This document shows, piece after piece, positions 36,879 through 45,758 of a stretch of DNA of 64,000 nucleotides (positions are counted from its first letter, which is position 1; every line of letters starts with the position of its first letter). Made by a program: the position numbers and the translations under genes. The notes below the pieces were generated by a model. It worked only from the letters and a program-made list of their open reading frames with translations, was not told the DNA's origin and ran no database searches. This DNA is from Paramesorhizobium salinisoli (GTDB taxonomy: Bacteria; Pseudomonadota; Alphaproteobacteria; Rhizobiales; Rhizobiaceae), in assembly GCF_003335045.1 (NCBI RefSeq), contig NZ_QOZG01000009.1, positions 124,001 through 188,000 of the forward strand. Reading direction: 5' to 3'.

Positions 36879-38558
36879 TCAACCAATTCGTGCGAAAAAA
36901 GCATCATATGGGGGCAGTTCTATTCGGTCCGGGTGCAGAAGGCCCGAGAAGCCATGATGTTCAAGCGGCTCGACCTGGCCTTTGGGCGGTGCGATGAACT
37001 GTTCGGTCTCCGACAGGTTGAAGGCGCAGAAAATCGCTTCGTTGCCGTGACGCCGGACGAACGACAGGACCGGGCCATCCGTCCGCATGAACGCGATATC
37101 CCCCCTGACCAACGCCGGGTGGTTGCGGCGGAAAGCAAGCAGGCGGCGATAATGATTGAGCATCGATCCCAGCACGTGCTCCTGCGCATCGACGGCAAGC
37201 GGCAGATGCTCGCGCGGCACCGGCAGCCACGGATTGCCCTCTGTAAAACCGGCGGCGCGCCCGTCCTTTTCCCAGACCATCGGTGTGCGGCATCCGTCGC
37301 GGCCCTTGAAGTCGGGCCAGAACTGGATGCCGTAGGGATCCTGCAAATCTTCATACGCGATGTCGGCTTCGGTGAGCCCGAGTTCCTCGCCCTGATAGAT
37401 GCAGACGGAGCCGCGCAGCGACAGGAGCAGTCCCGGCAGAAGCCGCAAATATTTCTCGGGATCGGCGGCCTGCGAGGCCCAGCGCGTCGCGGGACGAACC
37501 ACATCATGATTGGAGAATGCCCAGCAGGCCCATCCCTCGGGCGCCACCTTTTCGAATTCGCCGAGGATGGAGGCGATGCGCTCGGGCGACAGCATATCCG
37601 GCGACAAGAACTCGAACGCATAGCATTTATGCATCTTGTCGCCGCCGGTGGTGTACGCCGCGACCAGTTCAAGCCCGCGCTGGGCTTCTCCCACCTCGCC
37701 GACGGCGGCGATGGCCGGATATTCTTCCATCAAGGTGCGCAACCGGCGCAGAAAATCGAGGTTTTCCGGGCGGTTCTTGTCGTAGACGTGATCCTGGTAG
37801 TTGTAGGGATTGACCGCGGGCGTAACCTTGGCATTACGCCTTTCCGGCGGGAGCGGCGGATTATCCCGCAATTCCCTGTCATGAAAATAGAAATTGATGG
37901 TGTCGAGCCGGAAGCCATCGACGCCGCGCTCCAGCCAGAAGCGCGTCACATCGAGGAGCGCATCCTGCACCTGGCTGTTATGGAAATTCAAATCCGGCTG
38001 CGAGGCGAGGAAATTATGCAGATAATATTGCCGCCGGCGCGTATCCCAGGTCCAGGCCGATCCGCCGAAGACCGAAAGCCAGTTGTTTGGCGGCGTGCCG
38101 TCCGGCTTCGCCTCGGCCCAGACATACCAGTCTGCTCTGGGATTATCGCGGCTCTTGCGGCTTTCGATGAACCAGGGATGCTGATCGGAGCTGTGCGAGA
38201 TGACGAGATCGATCATGACGCGGATGCCGAGGCGATGCGCTTCCGTAACGAGATGATCGAAATCCTGCAATGTGCCGAATATCTCGTCGACGCCGTAATA
38301 ATTCGAGACGTCGTAGCCAAAATCCTTCATCGGTGAGGGGAAGAACGGGGATATCCATATGGCGTCGACGTCCAGTGAGGCGATATAGGGCAGCTTCTCG
38401 GTGATGCCGCGGAGATCGCCGACGCCATCGCCGCTCGTGTCGCGGTAGGAGCGGGGATAGACCTGGTAGATGACCGCGCCGCGCCACCAGTCCCGATCGG
38501 GTTGCTGTCCAATCGGAGCACGATGAGGCATGTTGTCGGTGCGAAGTGTCGTCGTCAT
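36879..38558 (-). CDS. aglA: Alpha-glucosidase, GH13
   Basis: A 559-residue oligo-1,6-glucosidase-like enzyme that hydrolyses imported alpha-glucosides (sucrose, maltose, trehalose-type) in the cytoplasm; no signal peptide. Catalytic sites: nucleophile Asp in DGFRLDTINFY, acid/base Glu in AVGEVGE, third carboxylate in FSNHDVVRPATRW; WWRGAVIYQVYPRSYRDTSGDGVGDLRG opens the barrel. Between permease gene aglG and aglK, as in Sinorhizobium aglEFGAK. Confidence 0.95.
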   Translation of the reverse strand: MTTTLRTDNMPHRAPIGQQPDRDWWRGAVIYQVYPRSYRDTSGDGVGDLRGITEKLPYIASLDVDAIWISPFFPSPMKDFGYDVSNYYGVDEIFGTLQDFDHLVTEAHRLGIRVMIDLVISHSSDQHPWFIESRKSRDNPRADWYVWAEAKPDGTPPNNWLSVFGGSAWTWDTRRRQYYLHNFLASQPDLNFHNSQVQDALLDVTRFWLERGVDGFRLDTINFYFHDRELRDNPPLPPERRNAKVTPAVNPYNYQDHVYDKNRPENLDFLRRLRTLMEEYPAIAAVGEVGEAQRGLELVAAYTTGGDKMHKCYAFEFLSPDMLSPERIASILGEFEKVAPEGWACWAFSNHDVVRPATRWASQAADPEKYLRLLPGLLLSLRGSVCIYQGEELGLTEADIAYEDLQDPYGIQFWPDFKGRDGCRTPMVWEKDGRAAGFTEGNPWLPVPREHLPLAVDAQEHVLGSMLNHYRRLLAFRRNHPALVRGDIAFMRTDGPVLSFVRRHGNEAIFCAFNLSETEQFIAPPKGQVEPLEHHGFSGLLHPDRIELPPYDAFFARIG

Positions 38559-38582
38559 GAAGAAAGACCTGTTTCCATGCGT

Positions 38583-39734
38583 TCAGCCGCCTTTGACCGA
38601 TCCGGCCAAAAGGCCGCGGACCAGGAAGCGCTGGAGACTGAAGAAGACGATCAGCGGAACGATGATCGTGATGAAGGCCGAGGCGGTCAGGATTTCCCAA
38701 TTGCCGCCGCGTGAGCCCAGGAGATTGACGAGACGGCCGGTCAGCACCAGCTGATCGTCGCGCGAGCCGAGGAATACAAGGGCGACAAGCAGGTCGTTCC
38801 AGGTCCACAGAAACTGGAAGATTGCGAAGGAGGCCAGCGCCGGGAAGGACAGCGGCAGCACGATCTTGACGAAGATATCGAAATCGCTGGCGCCATCGAC
38901 CCGGGCCGATTCGATGATTTCCTTGGGCAAGCCGGCAATGTAGTTGCGGAGCAGGTAGATGGCGAGCGGCAGACCGAAGCCGGTATGGGCAAGCCAGATA
39001 CCGACATAGCCTTTCGGAGTGACCCCGAATTGCGCACCGATGTCATTATAGAGCCTGAGAAGCGGAATGAGCGACATCTGCAGCGGCACGACGAGAAGGC
39101 CAACCACGAGAGCGATGAGTATCGCGCGCCCGGGAAATTTCATCCATGCCAGCGCATAAGCCGCGAATGCCGCGATCAGGATCGGGATGACCGTGGAGGG
39201 TATCGCCACGGTCAGTGAATTGATGAAGGACCGGCCGAGGCCCTGAGCGCTCAGCACTTCGCGATAATTGTCGAGCGTGAACTGTGGCGGGACGGAAGAG
39301 GTGTAGAAGATGCGCTCGCCGCGCCGCCCCTTCATCGGCTCAGTGGAGGAAATGGTGAAATCGCCATTCTCCGCCACGGTCATGGCAACCCCGTTGGACA
39401 ATGTTGCAGTCTCTCCGGCCTTGAATTCGTCTGGGGTCTGCACCGAAGGACCAAAGGCCGACACGGTGCCGTTGCCGCCATCGAAGACATTGCCGCGGAT
39501 GACATGGCGGCCGTTTTCCTCGACCTGGGCATCAGGCGGCGGCGCACGATAGACTGCGTTCTGATGCGATGGCGCAAGCGCCGTCCACCATCCTGAAACC
39601 GCTATCTGGTCCTTGTCGCGGAGCGACGAGATCAGCAGGCCCGCCGTCGGCAGGGTCCACAGGACGACGAGGAGCAGAACCGAGAGATGAACGACGAAGG
39701 TGAGGGGTGTGCGGCGTGCGGAGGACCCGATCAT
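38583..39734 (-). CDS. aglG: Alpha-glucoside ABC permease AglG
   Basis: A 383-residue permease, longer than the ~280 typical of MalG types because a hydrophilic insert of about 100 residues lies between helix 1 and helix 2 (MTVAENGDFTISSTEPMKGRRGERIFYTSSV), as known for AglG. The MalG core ends with the EAA loop ESARVDGASDFDIFVKIVLPLSFPALAS and QRFLVRGLLAGSVKG. Follows aglF after one base. Confidence 0.93.
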   Translation of the reverse strand: MIGSSARRTPLTFVVHLSVLLLVVLWTLPTAGLLISSLRDKDQIAVSGWWTALAPSHQNAVYRAPPPDAQVEENGRHVIRGNVFDGGNGTVSAFGPSVQTPDEFKAGETATLSNGVAMTVAENGDFTISSTEPMKGRRGERIFYTSSVPPQFTLDNYREVLSAQGLGRSFINSLTVAIPSTVIPILIAAFAAYALAWMKFPGRAILIALVVGLLVVPLQMSLIPLLRLYNDIGAQFGVTPKGYVGIWLAHTGFGLPLAIYLLRNYIAGLPKEIIESARVDGASDFDIFVKIVLPLSFPALASFAIFQFLWTWNDLLVALVFLGSRDDQLVLTGRLVNLLGSRGGNWEILTASAFITIIVPLIVFFSLQRFLVRGLLAGSVKGG

Positions 39735-39735
39735 G

Positions 39736-40746
39736 TCAGCGTCCCTCCATTTCTTTGGCGGCGTTGCGGATATTCCAGATCATGATGGGGATGACGAGCA
39801 TCATGATGATCATGGCGATGGTCGCGCCGCGGCCGAAATCGCCCCCGCCGCGGAACATCCAGTTGAACATCAAATTGGCGAGCACCTGCGTGTTCCACTG
39901 GCCGTTGGTCATCGCCAGCACGATGTCGAATACCTTGAGGACGAGAATGGTGATCGTGGTCCAGACAACGGCGATGGTGCCCCAGATCTGCGGTATCATG
40001 ATCTTGAAGAAGATCTGCAATCCACTGGCGCCGTCGATGACGGCGGCCTCGATGGTCTCCTCGGGAATGCCGCGCAGCGCCGCTGAGAGGATCACCATGG
40101 CAAAGCCCGTCTGGATCCAGATCAGGATGACCATGAGGAAGATGTTATTCCAGAAGGGCAGGGTGATCCAGGCTTCCGGTGCGCCGCCGAACCAGGTGAC
40201 GATGGCGTTGAGAATGCCGATCTGCTCTGTCCCTTCCGCACGGTAGTCGTAAACGAATTTCCAGATCACCGATGCGCCGACGAAGGAGATCGCCATCGGC
40301 ATGAAGATCAGCGATTTGGCGATGTTGCCCCACCAGATCCGATCAGTCAGCGCGGCGACGATCAGGCCGAAGAAGGTAGCGGCGGCGGGAACGATGAGCA
40401 GCCAGAGGAAATTGTTCAGGATCGACTGTCGGAATTCGCCGTCATTGATCATCCAGCGGTAATTTCCGAGGCCGACGAATTGCCGGCCGTCCTTGCCGTG
40501 AAAGCTGAGCCATGCGGATTCGATGACCGGATAGAGGAGGTAGACGGTAAGAGCAAGCAGCGCCGGCGCAAGGAACAGCCAGGGCCTGATCATATTGGTT
40601 ATGCGCAGATTGCGGGAAGCGACGGCACCGCTCCGGCTCTTGGATGGGAATATCCGGTCCAAAATCCAGTTGCTCACGATGAAATAGGCCGCGCAGGCGG
40701 CCACTCCCACGATCATGGTGAACAGGGCAAAAAGAAGCTGCTGCAT
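39736..40746 (-). CDS. aglF: Alpha-glucoside ABC permease AglF
   Basis: A 336-residue MalF-type permease: N-terminal helix MQQLLFALFTMIVGVAACAAYFIVSNWIL, then a permease core with VDGASGLQIFFKIMIPQIWGTIAVVWTTITILVLKVFDIV (EAA loop). GGGAGGAACTCGA precedes the ATG. Partner of AglG; the gene follows aglE after a hairpin. Confidence 0.93.
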   Translation of the reverse strand: MQQLLFALFTMIVGVAACAAYFIVSNWILDRIFPSKSRSGAVASRNLRITNMIRPWLFLAPALLALTVYLLYPVIESAWLSFHGKDGRQFVGLGNYRWMINDGEFRQSILNNFLWLLIVPAAATFFGLIVAALTDRIWWGNIAKSLIFMPMAISFVGASVIWKFVYDYRAEGTEQIGILNAIVTWFGGAPEAWITLPFWNNIFLMVILIWIQTGFAMVILSAALRGIPEETIEAAVIDGASGLQIFFKIMIPQIWGTIAVVWTTITILVLKVFDIVLAMTNGQWNTQVLANLMFNWMFRGGGDFGRGATIAMIIMMLVIPIMIWNIRNAAKEMEGR

Positions 40747-40803
40747 TCGAGTTCCTCCCTCGGATTGCCTGTGCGCTCGGACTGGCCGACCGATCCCCTG
40801 CTC

Positions 40804-40831
40804 AAGTGGCGCCCCGGCGGGGCGACCACTT
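40804..40831 (-). terminator. Intercistronic hairpin between aglE and aglF
   Basis: AAGTGG/CCACTT outer stem and GCCCC/GGGGC inner stem around a 3-nt loop, about 40 bp after the aglE stop. It probably lowers permease expression relative to the binding protein. Confidence 0.75.
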
Positions 40832-40868
40832 TCATTCTTGTTTTACATGATGCCTGAGCTCTTGAAGG

Positions 40869-42224
40869 CTACTTGATGGCATCCCAGGAGGACTGCACTT
40901 CCTTGGCGGCATCTTCTGCGGATTTGCCGCCGACGAAATCGACCATGGCCGTCCAGAACGCACCCGCGCCGATCTTGCCCGGCATCAGATCCGAACCGTC
41001 GAAGCGGAAGGTGGTGGCTTCCAGCAGGATTTTACCCTGTTTCTTCAGCGTGTCATTGGCATAGGCGTCCGGGTTGGCGGCCTTGTACGGCGTGAGGAAG
41101 CCCGATTGCGCCATCCACAGCTCATGTGCGATCGGCGTCTTCAGGAAATCGATAAAGGCCTTCGCGGCGGGGCTGTCCTTGGTGATCATCGCAAGCGTGC
41201 CGGCGCCGAGAACCGGCTTGCCGAGATCCTTGCCGGCATAGGGCGGGAAATAGAAGAAGTCCGCATCCACGCCAAGTTCGGTTCCCTTCGGGAAGAACGA
41301 GGAGATGAACTGCGCCTGATGATGCATGTAGCATTTCGGCGGCAGCGAGAAGAGACCATCCGGGCTTTCCCGGAAATCCGTCGTAACGACCGCGGCGGTG
41401 CCGCCGGCGACGAATTTCGGGTTCTTGGCGAACCAGCCGAATTCGTCGATGGCATTGACCACGGCGGGGTCATTGAACGGAATCTCGTCGGTGACCCATT
41501 TGTCGTAGGTTTCCGGCGGCGCGGTGCGCAGCATCAGATCCTCCACCCAGTCGGAGGCGGGCCAGCCGGTAGCGCCGCCGGAGCCGAGCCCGATGCACCA
41601 GGGCGTCCCGCCATCGGCGACGATCTTCTCGGTGAGAGCCTTCAATTCCTCCATGGTCTGCGGGATTTCATAGCCCGCATCCTCGAAATTTTCCGGCGAG
41701 TACCAGACGAGCGACTTCACGTCGGCCTTGTAGGGAAAGGCAAAGAATTGCTCTTGGCCATCCTTGCCCTTGTACTCACCGAGTTGCACCCAGGAATCCC
41801 CCGCCGCATAGTTATCCTGGACGAACTTCTTCGTCTCGTCGCCGAGCGGCGTCAGCAGTCCCTTAGAGGCCAGGTCTGCAATGAGGCCCGGCTGCGGCAG
41901 GATAGCGATATTGGGCGGGCTTCCGGCCTGCGTGTCGATGACGATCTGCTGTTCGTAATTTTCCGACGACGAATATTCCAGCTTGGCGCCGGTCGCATCC
42001 TCGAAATAGGCGGCGATGGACTGGAACAGTGTTTCGTCCTCTCCGCGCCAGGGGCCGAACACCGTAAGCGTCTGGCCCTTCAGATCGTGGCCGGCCTTGA
42101 AGTCCTCATAGCTCTTCCAGTTGAAACGTTGTTCCTCCCCCGGTTTGAACTTCAGGTCTGCGGCATGGGTAGAAACGGTGCACAGCAAAGCCGCGGCAAC
42201 ACCGAAAAGAAATGTCTTTCGCAT
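40869..42224 (-). CDS. aglE: Alpha-glucoside ABC substrate-binding protein AglE
   Basis: A 451-residue periplasmic binding protein: signal peptide MRKTFLFGVAAALLCTVSTHA, then LKFKPGEEQRFNWKSYEDFKAGHDLKGQTLTVFGPWRGEDETLFQSIAAYFEDATGA, the AglE-type opening. Start ATG 42224 has GGGAGG upstream; the frame to 42305 is not needed. First gene of the agl operon. Unlike the classical arrangement no aglR regulator gene lies upstream; the 400-bp spacer to the divergent transporter carries two copies of one palindrome instead. Confidence 0.94.
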   Translation of the reverse strand: MRKTFLFGVAAALLCTVSTHAADLKFKPGEEQRFNWKSYEDFKAGHDLKGQTLTVFGPWRGEDETLFQSIAAYFEDATGAKLEYSSSENYEQQIVIDTQAGSPPNIAILPQPGLIADLASKGLLTPLGDETKKFVQDNYAAGDSWVQLGEYKGKDGQEQFFAFPYKADVKSLVWYSPENFEDAGYEIPQTMEELKALTEKIVADGGTPWCIGLGSGGATGWPASDWVEDLMLRTAPPETYDKWVTDEIPFNDPAVVNAIDEFGWFAKNPKFVAGGTAAVVTTDFRESPDGLFSLPPKCYMHHQAQFISSFFPKGTELGVDADFFYFPPYAGKDLGKPVLGAGTLAMITKDSPAAKAFIDFLKTPIAHELWMAQSGFLTPYKAANPDAYANDTLKKQGKILLEATTFRFDGSDLMPGKIGAGAFWTAMVDFVGGKSAEDAAKEVQSSWDAIK

Positions 42225-42432
42225 GTGAATATCCTCCCTGCTTCGATCGACCATGTTCAGCATTATTGGTGCGTTTTTCAAGTTGTCTCGACGAAGTCGT
42301 CCCATTGCTCAATGCGCTCTGGCCATCTTGAAGACATATTGCCCGGGACCGAGAGTCAAGGCCAAACTGACACGCTCAGGCTGCCGAGCAGAAGTTCTGG
42401 AAACCGGCAGGTTGTACATATTGCGATGCACA

Positions 42433-42450
42433 ATCTGTAACGTTACAGAT
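42433..42450. promoter_or_regulatory. Palindromic LacI-type operator, site 1
   Basis: ATCTGTAACGTTACAGAT, a perfect 18-bp palindrome with the CG centre typical of LacI-family sites. It lies 209 bp upstream of aglE and 172 bp upstream of the divergent transporter gene. Confidence 0.7.
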
Positions 42451-42588
42451 AAGGATAGAGCCTGAATCGCGCTATGGCGCTGCTCTATAAAATTAGCAAT
42501 ATTTTCAATGTGAAGAGCTGAAATACCCTGCGATTGTTGCCCTCCCATAGATTAGGGACTTGCATATGTAATCGTTTTCAATACGATG

Positions 42589-42606
42589 ATCTGTAACGTT
42601 TCAGAT
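42589..42606. promoter_or_regulatory. Palindromic LacI-type operator, site 2
   Basis: ATCTGTAACGTTTCAGAT, 17 of 18 positions identical to site 1. It ends two bases before the GGGAGGAG ribosome site of the downstream binding-protein gene, so bound repressor would block that gene. Confidence 0.7.
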
Positions 42607-42621
42607 TTGGGAGGAGATGAT

Positions 42622-43863
42622 ATGCGTTACGCTTTGACTGCAGTTCTTTCAGCATCGGTTGCCTTTACCGGCGCGTCGTTCGCGCAAGCCGCGGATCTTG
42701 AAGTCACCCATTGGTGGACATCGGGTGGTGAAGCCGCCGCGGTGAAGATCCTCGCTGAGCAATTCGACAAGCTGGGCGGAGACAAATGGGTGGATGGAGC
42801 CATCGGCGGCAGCGGCAGCGCGGCGCGCCCAATCATCGTCAGCCGTATCCTCGGCGGCAATCCGATGGGCGCCACCCAGCTCAATCATGGACGCCAGGCG
42901 GAAGAGCTGGTCCAGGCTGGATTGATGACCGACCTGACCGAGCTGGCGCAAAAGGAAGGCTGGGCGGACTTCATCCGCCCGAAGAGCCTGCTCGATTCAT
43001 GCACCTTCGAGGGCAAGATTTATTGCGTGCCGGTCAATATCCACTCTTGGGAATGGATGTGGACCAATCCCAACGTCTACAAGGAAGCGGGCCTGGAGCC
43101 GCCGACGAACTGGAACGAGTTCGTTGCCGTGGCGCCCAAGCTAAAGGAAAAGGGCATCACCCCGCTGGCGACCGGTGACGGCTTCCAGGTGAACGGAATC
43201 TTTACCGTCCTCACCGCGGCGATCGGCGGCAAGGAGCTCTATCTCAAGGTCAACAAGGACAAGGATGCCGAAGCCGCGCGCGGGCCGGAGATGAAAAAGG
43301 TGTTGCAGGCCTTCGCCGATGCGCGTTCGCTCGCCGATCCCGGATATGTCGGCCGTTCCTGGAACGAGGCGACCAATATGGTGATGACCGGCAAGGCCGG
43401 CGGCCAGATCATGGGCGACTGGGCGCAGGGCGAATTCAGCACGGCCGGAAAGGTCGCGGGCAAGGATTATGACTGCCTGCCCGGGCTTGGCGACCACGCT
43501 TTGCTCGATACCGGCGGTGACGCGTTCTATTTCCCCAAGAACAGCAATGCGGACGTCACCAAGGCGCAGATGAAGCTCGCCAGCATGATGGTCTCGAAGC
43601 AGACGCAGGTTGCCTTCAATCTGGCAAAGGGATCGCTGCCGGTTCGCGGCGACATTGACATGGCGACCGCCAACGAGTGCATGAAAAAGGGTATCGAGAT
43701 TCTCAAGAACCCGGACAATATCATTCCGTCCACCGACCAGCTGCGTGCGCCCGATACCCAAGGGCAGGTCGAAGCGCTGGCGGCTGAATTCTTCTCCAAC
43801 CCCGATATGAGCGTCGAGGATATGCAGGAGCGCTACGCCGAGATCGTTGAAACGGCGCAATAA
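42622..43863 (+). CDS. Sugar ABC transporter substrate-binding protein
   Basis: A 413-residue family-1 binding protein, signal peptide MRYALTAVLSASVAFTGASFAQA, then ADLEVTHWWTSGGEAAAVKILAEQFDKLGGDKWVDGAIGGSG, like glucose/mannose-type GtsA proteins. Followed by its two permeases and ATPase and by a GH2 enzyme, so the substrate is likely a beta-linked mannoside or related oligosaccharide. ATG 42622 follows GGGAGGAG. Confidence 0.92.
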   Translation: MRYALTAVLSASVAFTGASFAQAADLEVTHWWTSGGEAAAVKILAEQFDKLGGDKWVDGAIGGSGSAARPIIVSRILGGNPMGATQLNHGRQAEELVQAGLMTDLTELAQKEGWADFIRPKSLLDSCTFEGKIYCVPVNIHSWEWMWTNPNVYKEAGLEPPTNWNEFVAVAPKLKEKGITPLATGDGFQVNGIFTVLTAAIGGKELYLKVNKDKDAEAARGPEMKKVLQAFADARSLADPGYVGRSWNEATNMVMTGKAGGQIMGDWAQGEFSTAGKVAGKDYDCLPGLGDHALLDTGGDAFYFPKNSNADVTKAQMKLASMMVSKQTQVAFNLAKGSLPVRGDIDMATANECMKKGIEILKNPDNIIPSTDQLRAPDTQGQVEALAAEFFSNPDMSVEDMQERYAEIVETAQ

Positions 43864-43882
43864 TAAGCCCCCCCAAGGCTAT

Positions 43883-43912
43883 GGCACGGCCGGTGTTTCG
43901 ACCGGTCGTGCC
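43883..43912 (+). terminator. Intercistronic hairpin after the binding-protein gene
   Basis: GGCACG/CGTGCC outer and CCGGT/ACCGG inner stem with a GTTTCG loop, 19 bp after the binding-protein stop. Confidence 0.75.
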
Positions 43913-43935
43913 ACCGACTTTCGAGGAGACCGTCG

Positions 43936-44826
43936 ATGGCGGGCAATAAAAGACCTCCGGCACTTTTCCGTAATCTGAACGCCAAGATCGCCGCGATGCC
44001 GATGATCGCGACCGTGCTCGTCGTCTTTATCGGCTGCACGGTGTGGACCGTGGTTTATTCCTTCACGTCGTCGCGTTCGCTGCCAATGCTGAATTTCGTC
44101 GGCTTCGACCAGTATACCCGGCTGTTCAACGCATCGCGCTGGAACGTTTCGGTCAAGAACATTGCGATCTATGGCTGCCTGTCGCTGGTCTTTTCCATTG
44201 TCGTCGGTTTCATTCTCGCCGTGCTCATGGATCAAAAGATTCGTTTCGAGAACACGTTTCGCACCATCTTCCTTTATCCTTTTGCGCTCTCCTTCATCGT
44301 CACGGGCCTCGTCTGGCAGTGGATTCTCAATCCGCTGGGTATCGAGAAGGTGGTGCGTGACATGGGCTTCGAGAGCTTCAACATGTCGCTGCTGACAGAT
44401 CGCAGCCTCGTTATCTACGCAATCGTCATTGCCGGGCTGTGGCAGGGGACCGGCCTCGTGATGGCGCTGATGCTGGCGGGCCTGCGCAATATTGATGAGG
44501 AGATATGGAAGGCGGCCCGGGTCGATGGCATTCCCACCTGGAAAACCTATGTCTTCGTCATCATCCCGATGATGCGGCCGGTCTTCGTGACGACGCTCGT
44601 GCTGATCGCGACAGGTATCGTCAAGCTTTATGACCTTGTCGTCGCCATGACCAATGGCGGGCCGGGCATCTCGTCCGACGTGCCGGCGAAATATGTCTAC
44701 GACTTCATGTTCGCCTGGGCCAATCTCGGCCAGGGTCTCGCCGCCTCGACCGTCATGCTCACCACCGTTCTCATCATCCTCATTCCCTGGGCGATGTTCG
44801 AGTTCGGCGGCCGGAAAGCAAAGTGA
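43936..44826 (+). CDS. Sugar ABC permease (UgpA/MalF-type)
   Basis: A 296-residue, six-helix permease. VRNIDEEIWKAARVDGIPTWKTYVFVIIPMMRPVFVTTLVLI is the EAA loop. MPMIATVLVVFIGCTVWTVVYSFT is helix 1. Followed after 11 bp by the second permease. Confidence 0.93.
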   Translation: MAGNKRPPALFRNLNAKIAAMPMIATVLVVFIGCTVWTVVYSFTSSRSLPMLNFVGFDQYTRLFNASRWNVSVKNIAIYGCLSLVFSIVVGFILAVLMDQKIRFENTFRTIFLYPFALSFIVTGLVWQWILNPLGIEKVVRDMGFESFNMSLLTDRSLVIYAIVIAGLWQGTGLVMALMLAGLRNIDEEIWKAARVDGIPTWKTYVFVIIPMMRPVFVTTLVLIATGIVKLYDLVVAMTNGGPGISSDVPAKYVYDFMFAWANLGQGLAASTVMLTTVLIILIPWAMFEFGGRKAK

Positions 44827-44837
44827 AGGGGAATAAA

Positions 44838-45758
44838 ATGGCGGAAGCAACAGCAATTCAAGACCGATCCCTGACCCATGCCGAGCCTTGGGGGGCGAAG
44901 CCCAAACGCATGTTCGCGCCGGCTACCGTCATGGTTTATTCCATCCTGATCGTGGCGGCGCTCTATTACCTGCTGCCGCTCTACGTGATGGTCATGACCT
45001 CGTTGAAAGGCATGCCGGAGATTCGTCTTGGCAACATCTTTGCGCCACCGGTCGAAGTCACTTTCGAGCCATGGGTGAAAGCATGGAGCCAGGCCTGCAC
45101 GGGCCTCTACTGCGAAGGTATCAGGACCGGCTTCTGGAACTCGGTCAAAATCACCATTCCGAGCGTCATCGCCTCGATCATCATTGCCTCCGTGAATGGC
45201 TATGCGCTTTCCAATTGGAGATTTAGGGGATCGGAAGTCTTCTTCATGATCCTGCTCTTCGGCGCGTTCATTCCTTATCAGGTGATGCTCTATCCGCTCG
45301 TCATCATCACCCGCGAACTCGGCATATTCGGCACGCTGACCGGCATCGTCGTCATCCACACCATTTTCGGCATGCCGATTCTCACATTGCTCTTCCGCAA
45401 TTATTTCGCCTCTCTGCCGCCCGAGCTCTTCAAGGCGGCGCGTGTCGACGGGGCCGGGTTCTGGCGGATTTTCCTGCAGATCATGCTGCCGATGTCACTT
45501 CCGATCTTCGTCGTTGCCGTCATCCTCCAGGTGACCGGTATCTGGAATGACTTCCTGTTCGGGGTGATCTTCGCCGGAACGCCGAATTTCCCGATGACCG
45601 TCCAGCTCAACAACGTCGTGAACTCGGTCCAGGGTGTCAAGGAATACAATGTCAACATGGCCGCGACGATCCTCACGGGCGCGGTACCGCTCCTCATCTA
45701 TTTCTTCTCGGGCCGCTATTTCGTCCGGGGCATCGCCGCCGGAGCGGTGAAGGGATAA
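44838..45758 (+). CDS. Sugar ABC permease (UgpE/MalG-type)
   Basis: A 306-residue permease; ARVDGAGFWRIFLQIMLPMSLPIFVVAVILQ forms the EAA loop and the end RYFVRGIAAGAVKG is typical of MalG-like subunits. Start ATG 44838 follows AAGGGGA; the in-frame GTG 44823 overlaps the upstream stop and is less likely. Its TAA overlaps the ATPase start by one base. Confidence 0.93.
   Translation: MAEATAIQDRSLTHAEPWGAKPKRMFAPATVMVYSILIVAALYYLLPLYVMVMTSLKGMPEIRLGNIFAPPVEVTFEPWVKAWSQACTGLYCEGIRTGFWNSVKITIPSVIASIIIASVNGYALSNWRFRGSEVFFMILLFGAFIPYQVMLYPLVIITRELGIFGTLTGIVVIHTIFGMPILTLLFRNYFASLPPELFKAARVDGAGFWRIFLQIMLPMSLPIFVVAVILQVTGIWNDFLFGVIFAGTPNFPMTVQLNNVVNSVQGVKEYNVNMAATILTGAVPLLIYFFSGRYFVRGIAAGAVKG

Noticed and set aside
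36282-38336. A 684-codon plus-strand frame
   Set aside because: It is antisense to aglK and aglA, both of which have intact catalytic motifs.
41106-42440. A 444-codon plus-strand frame
   Set aside because: It is antisense to aglE and has no recognisable domains.
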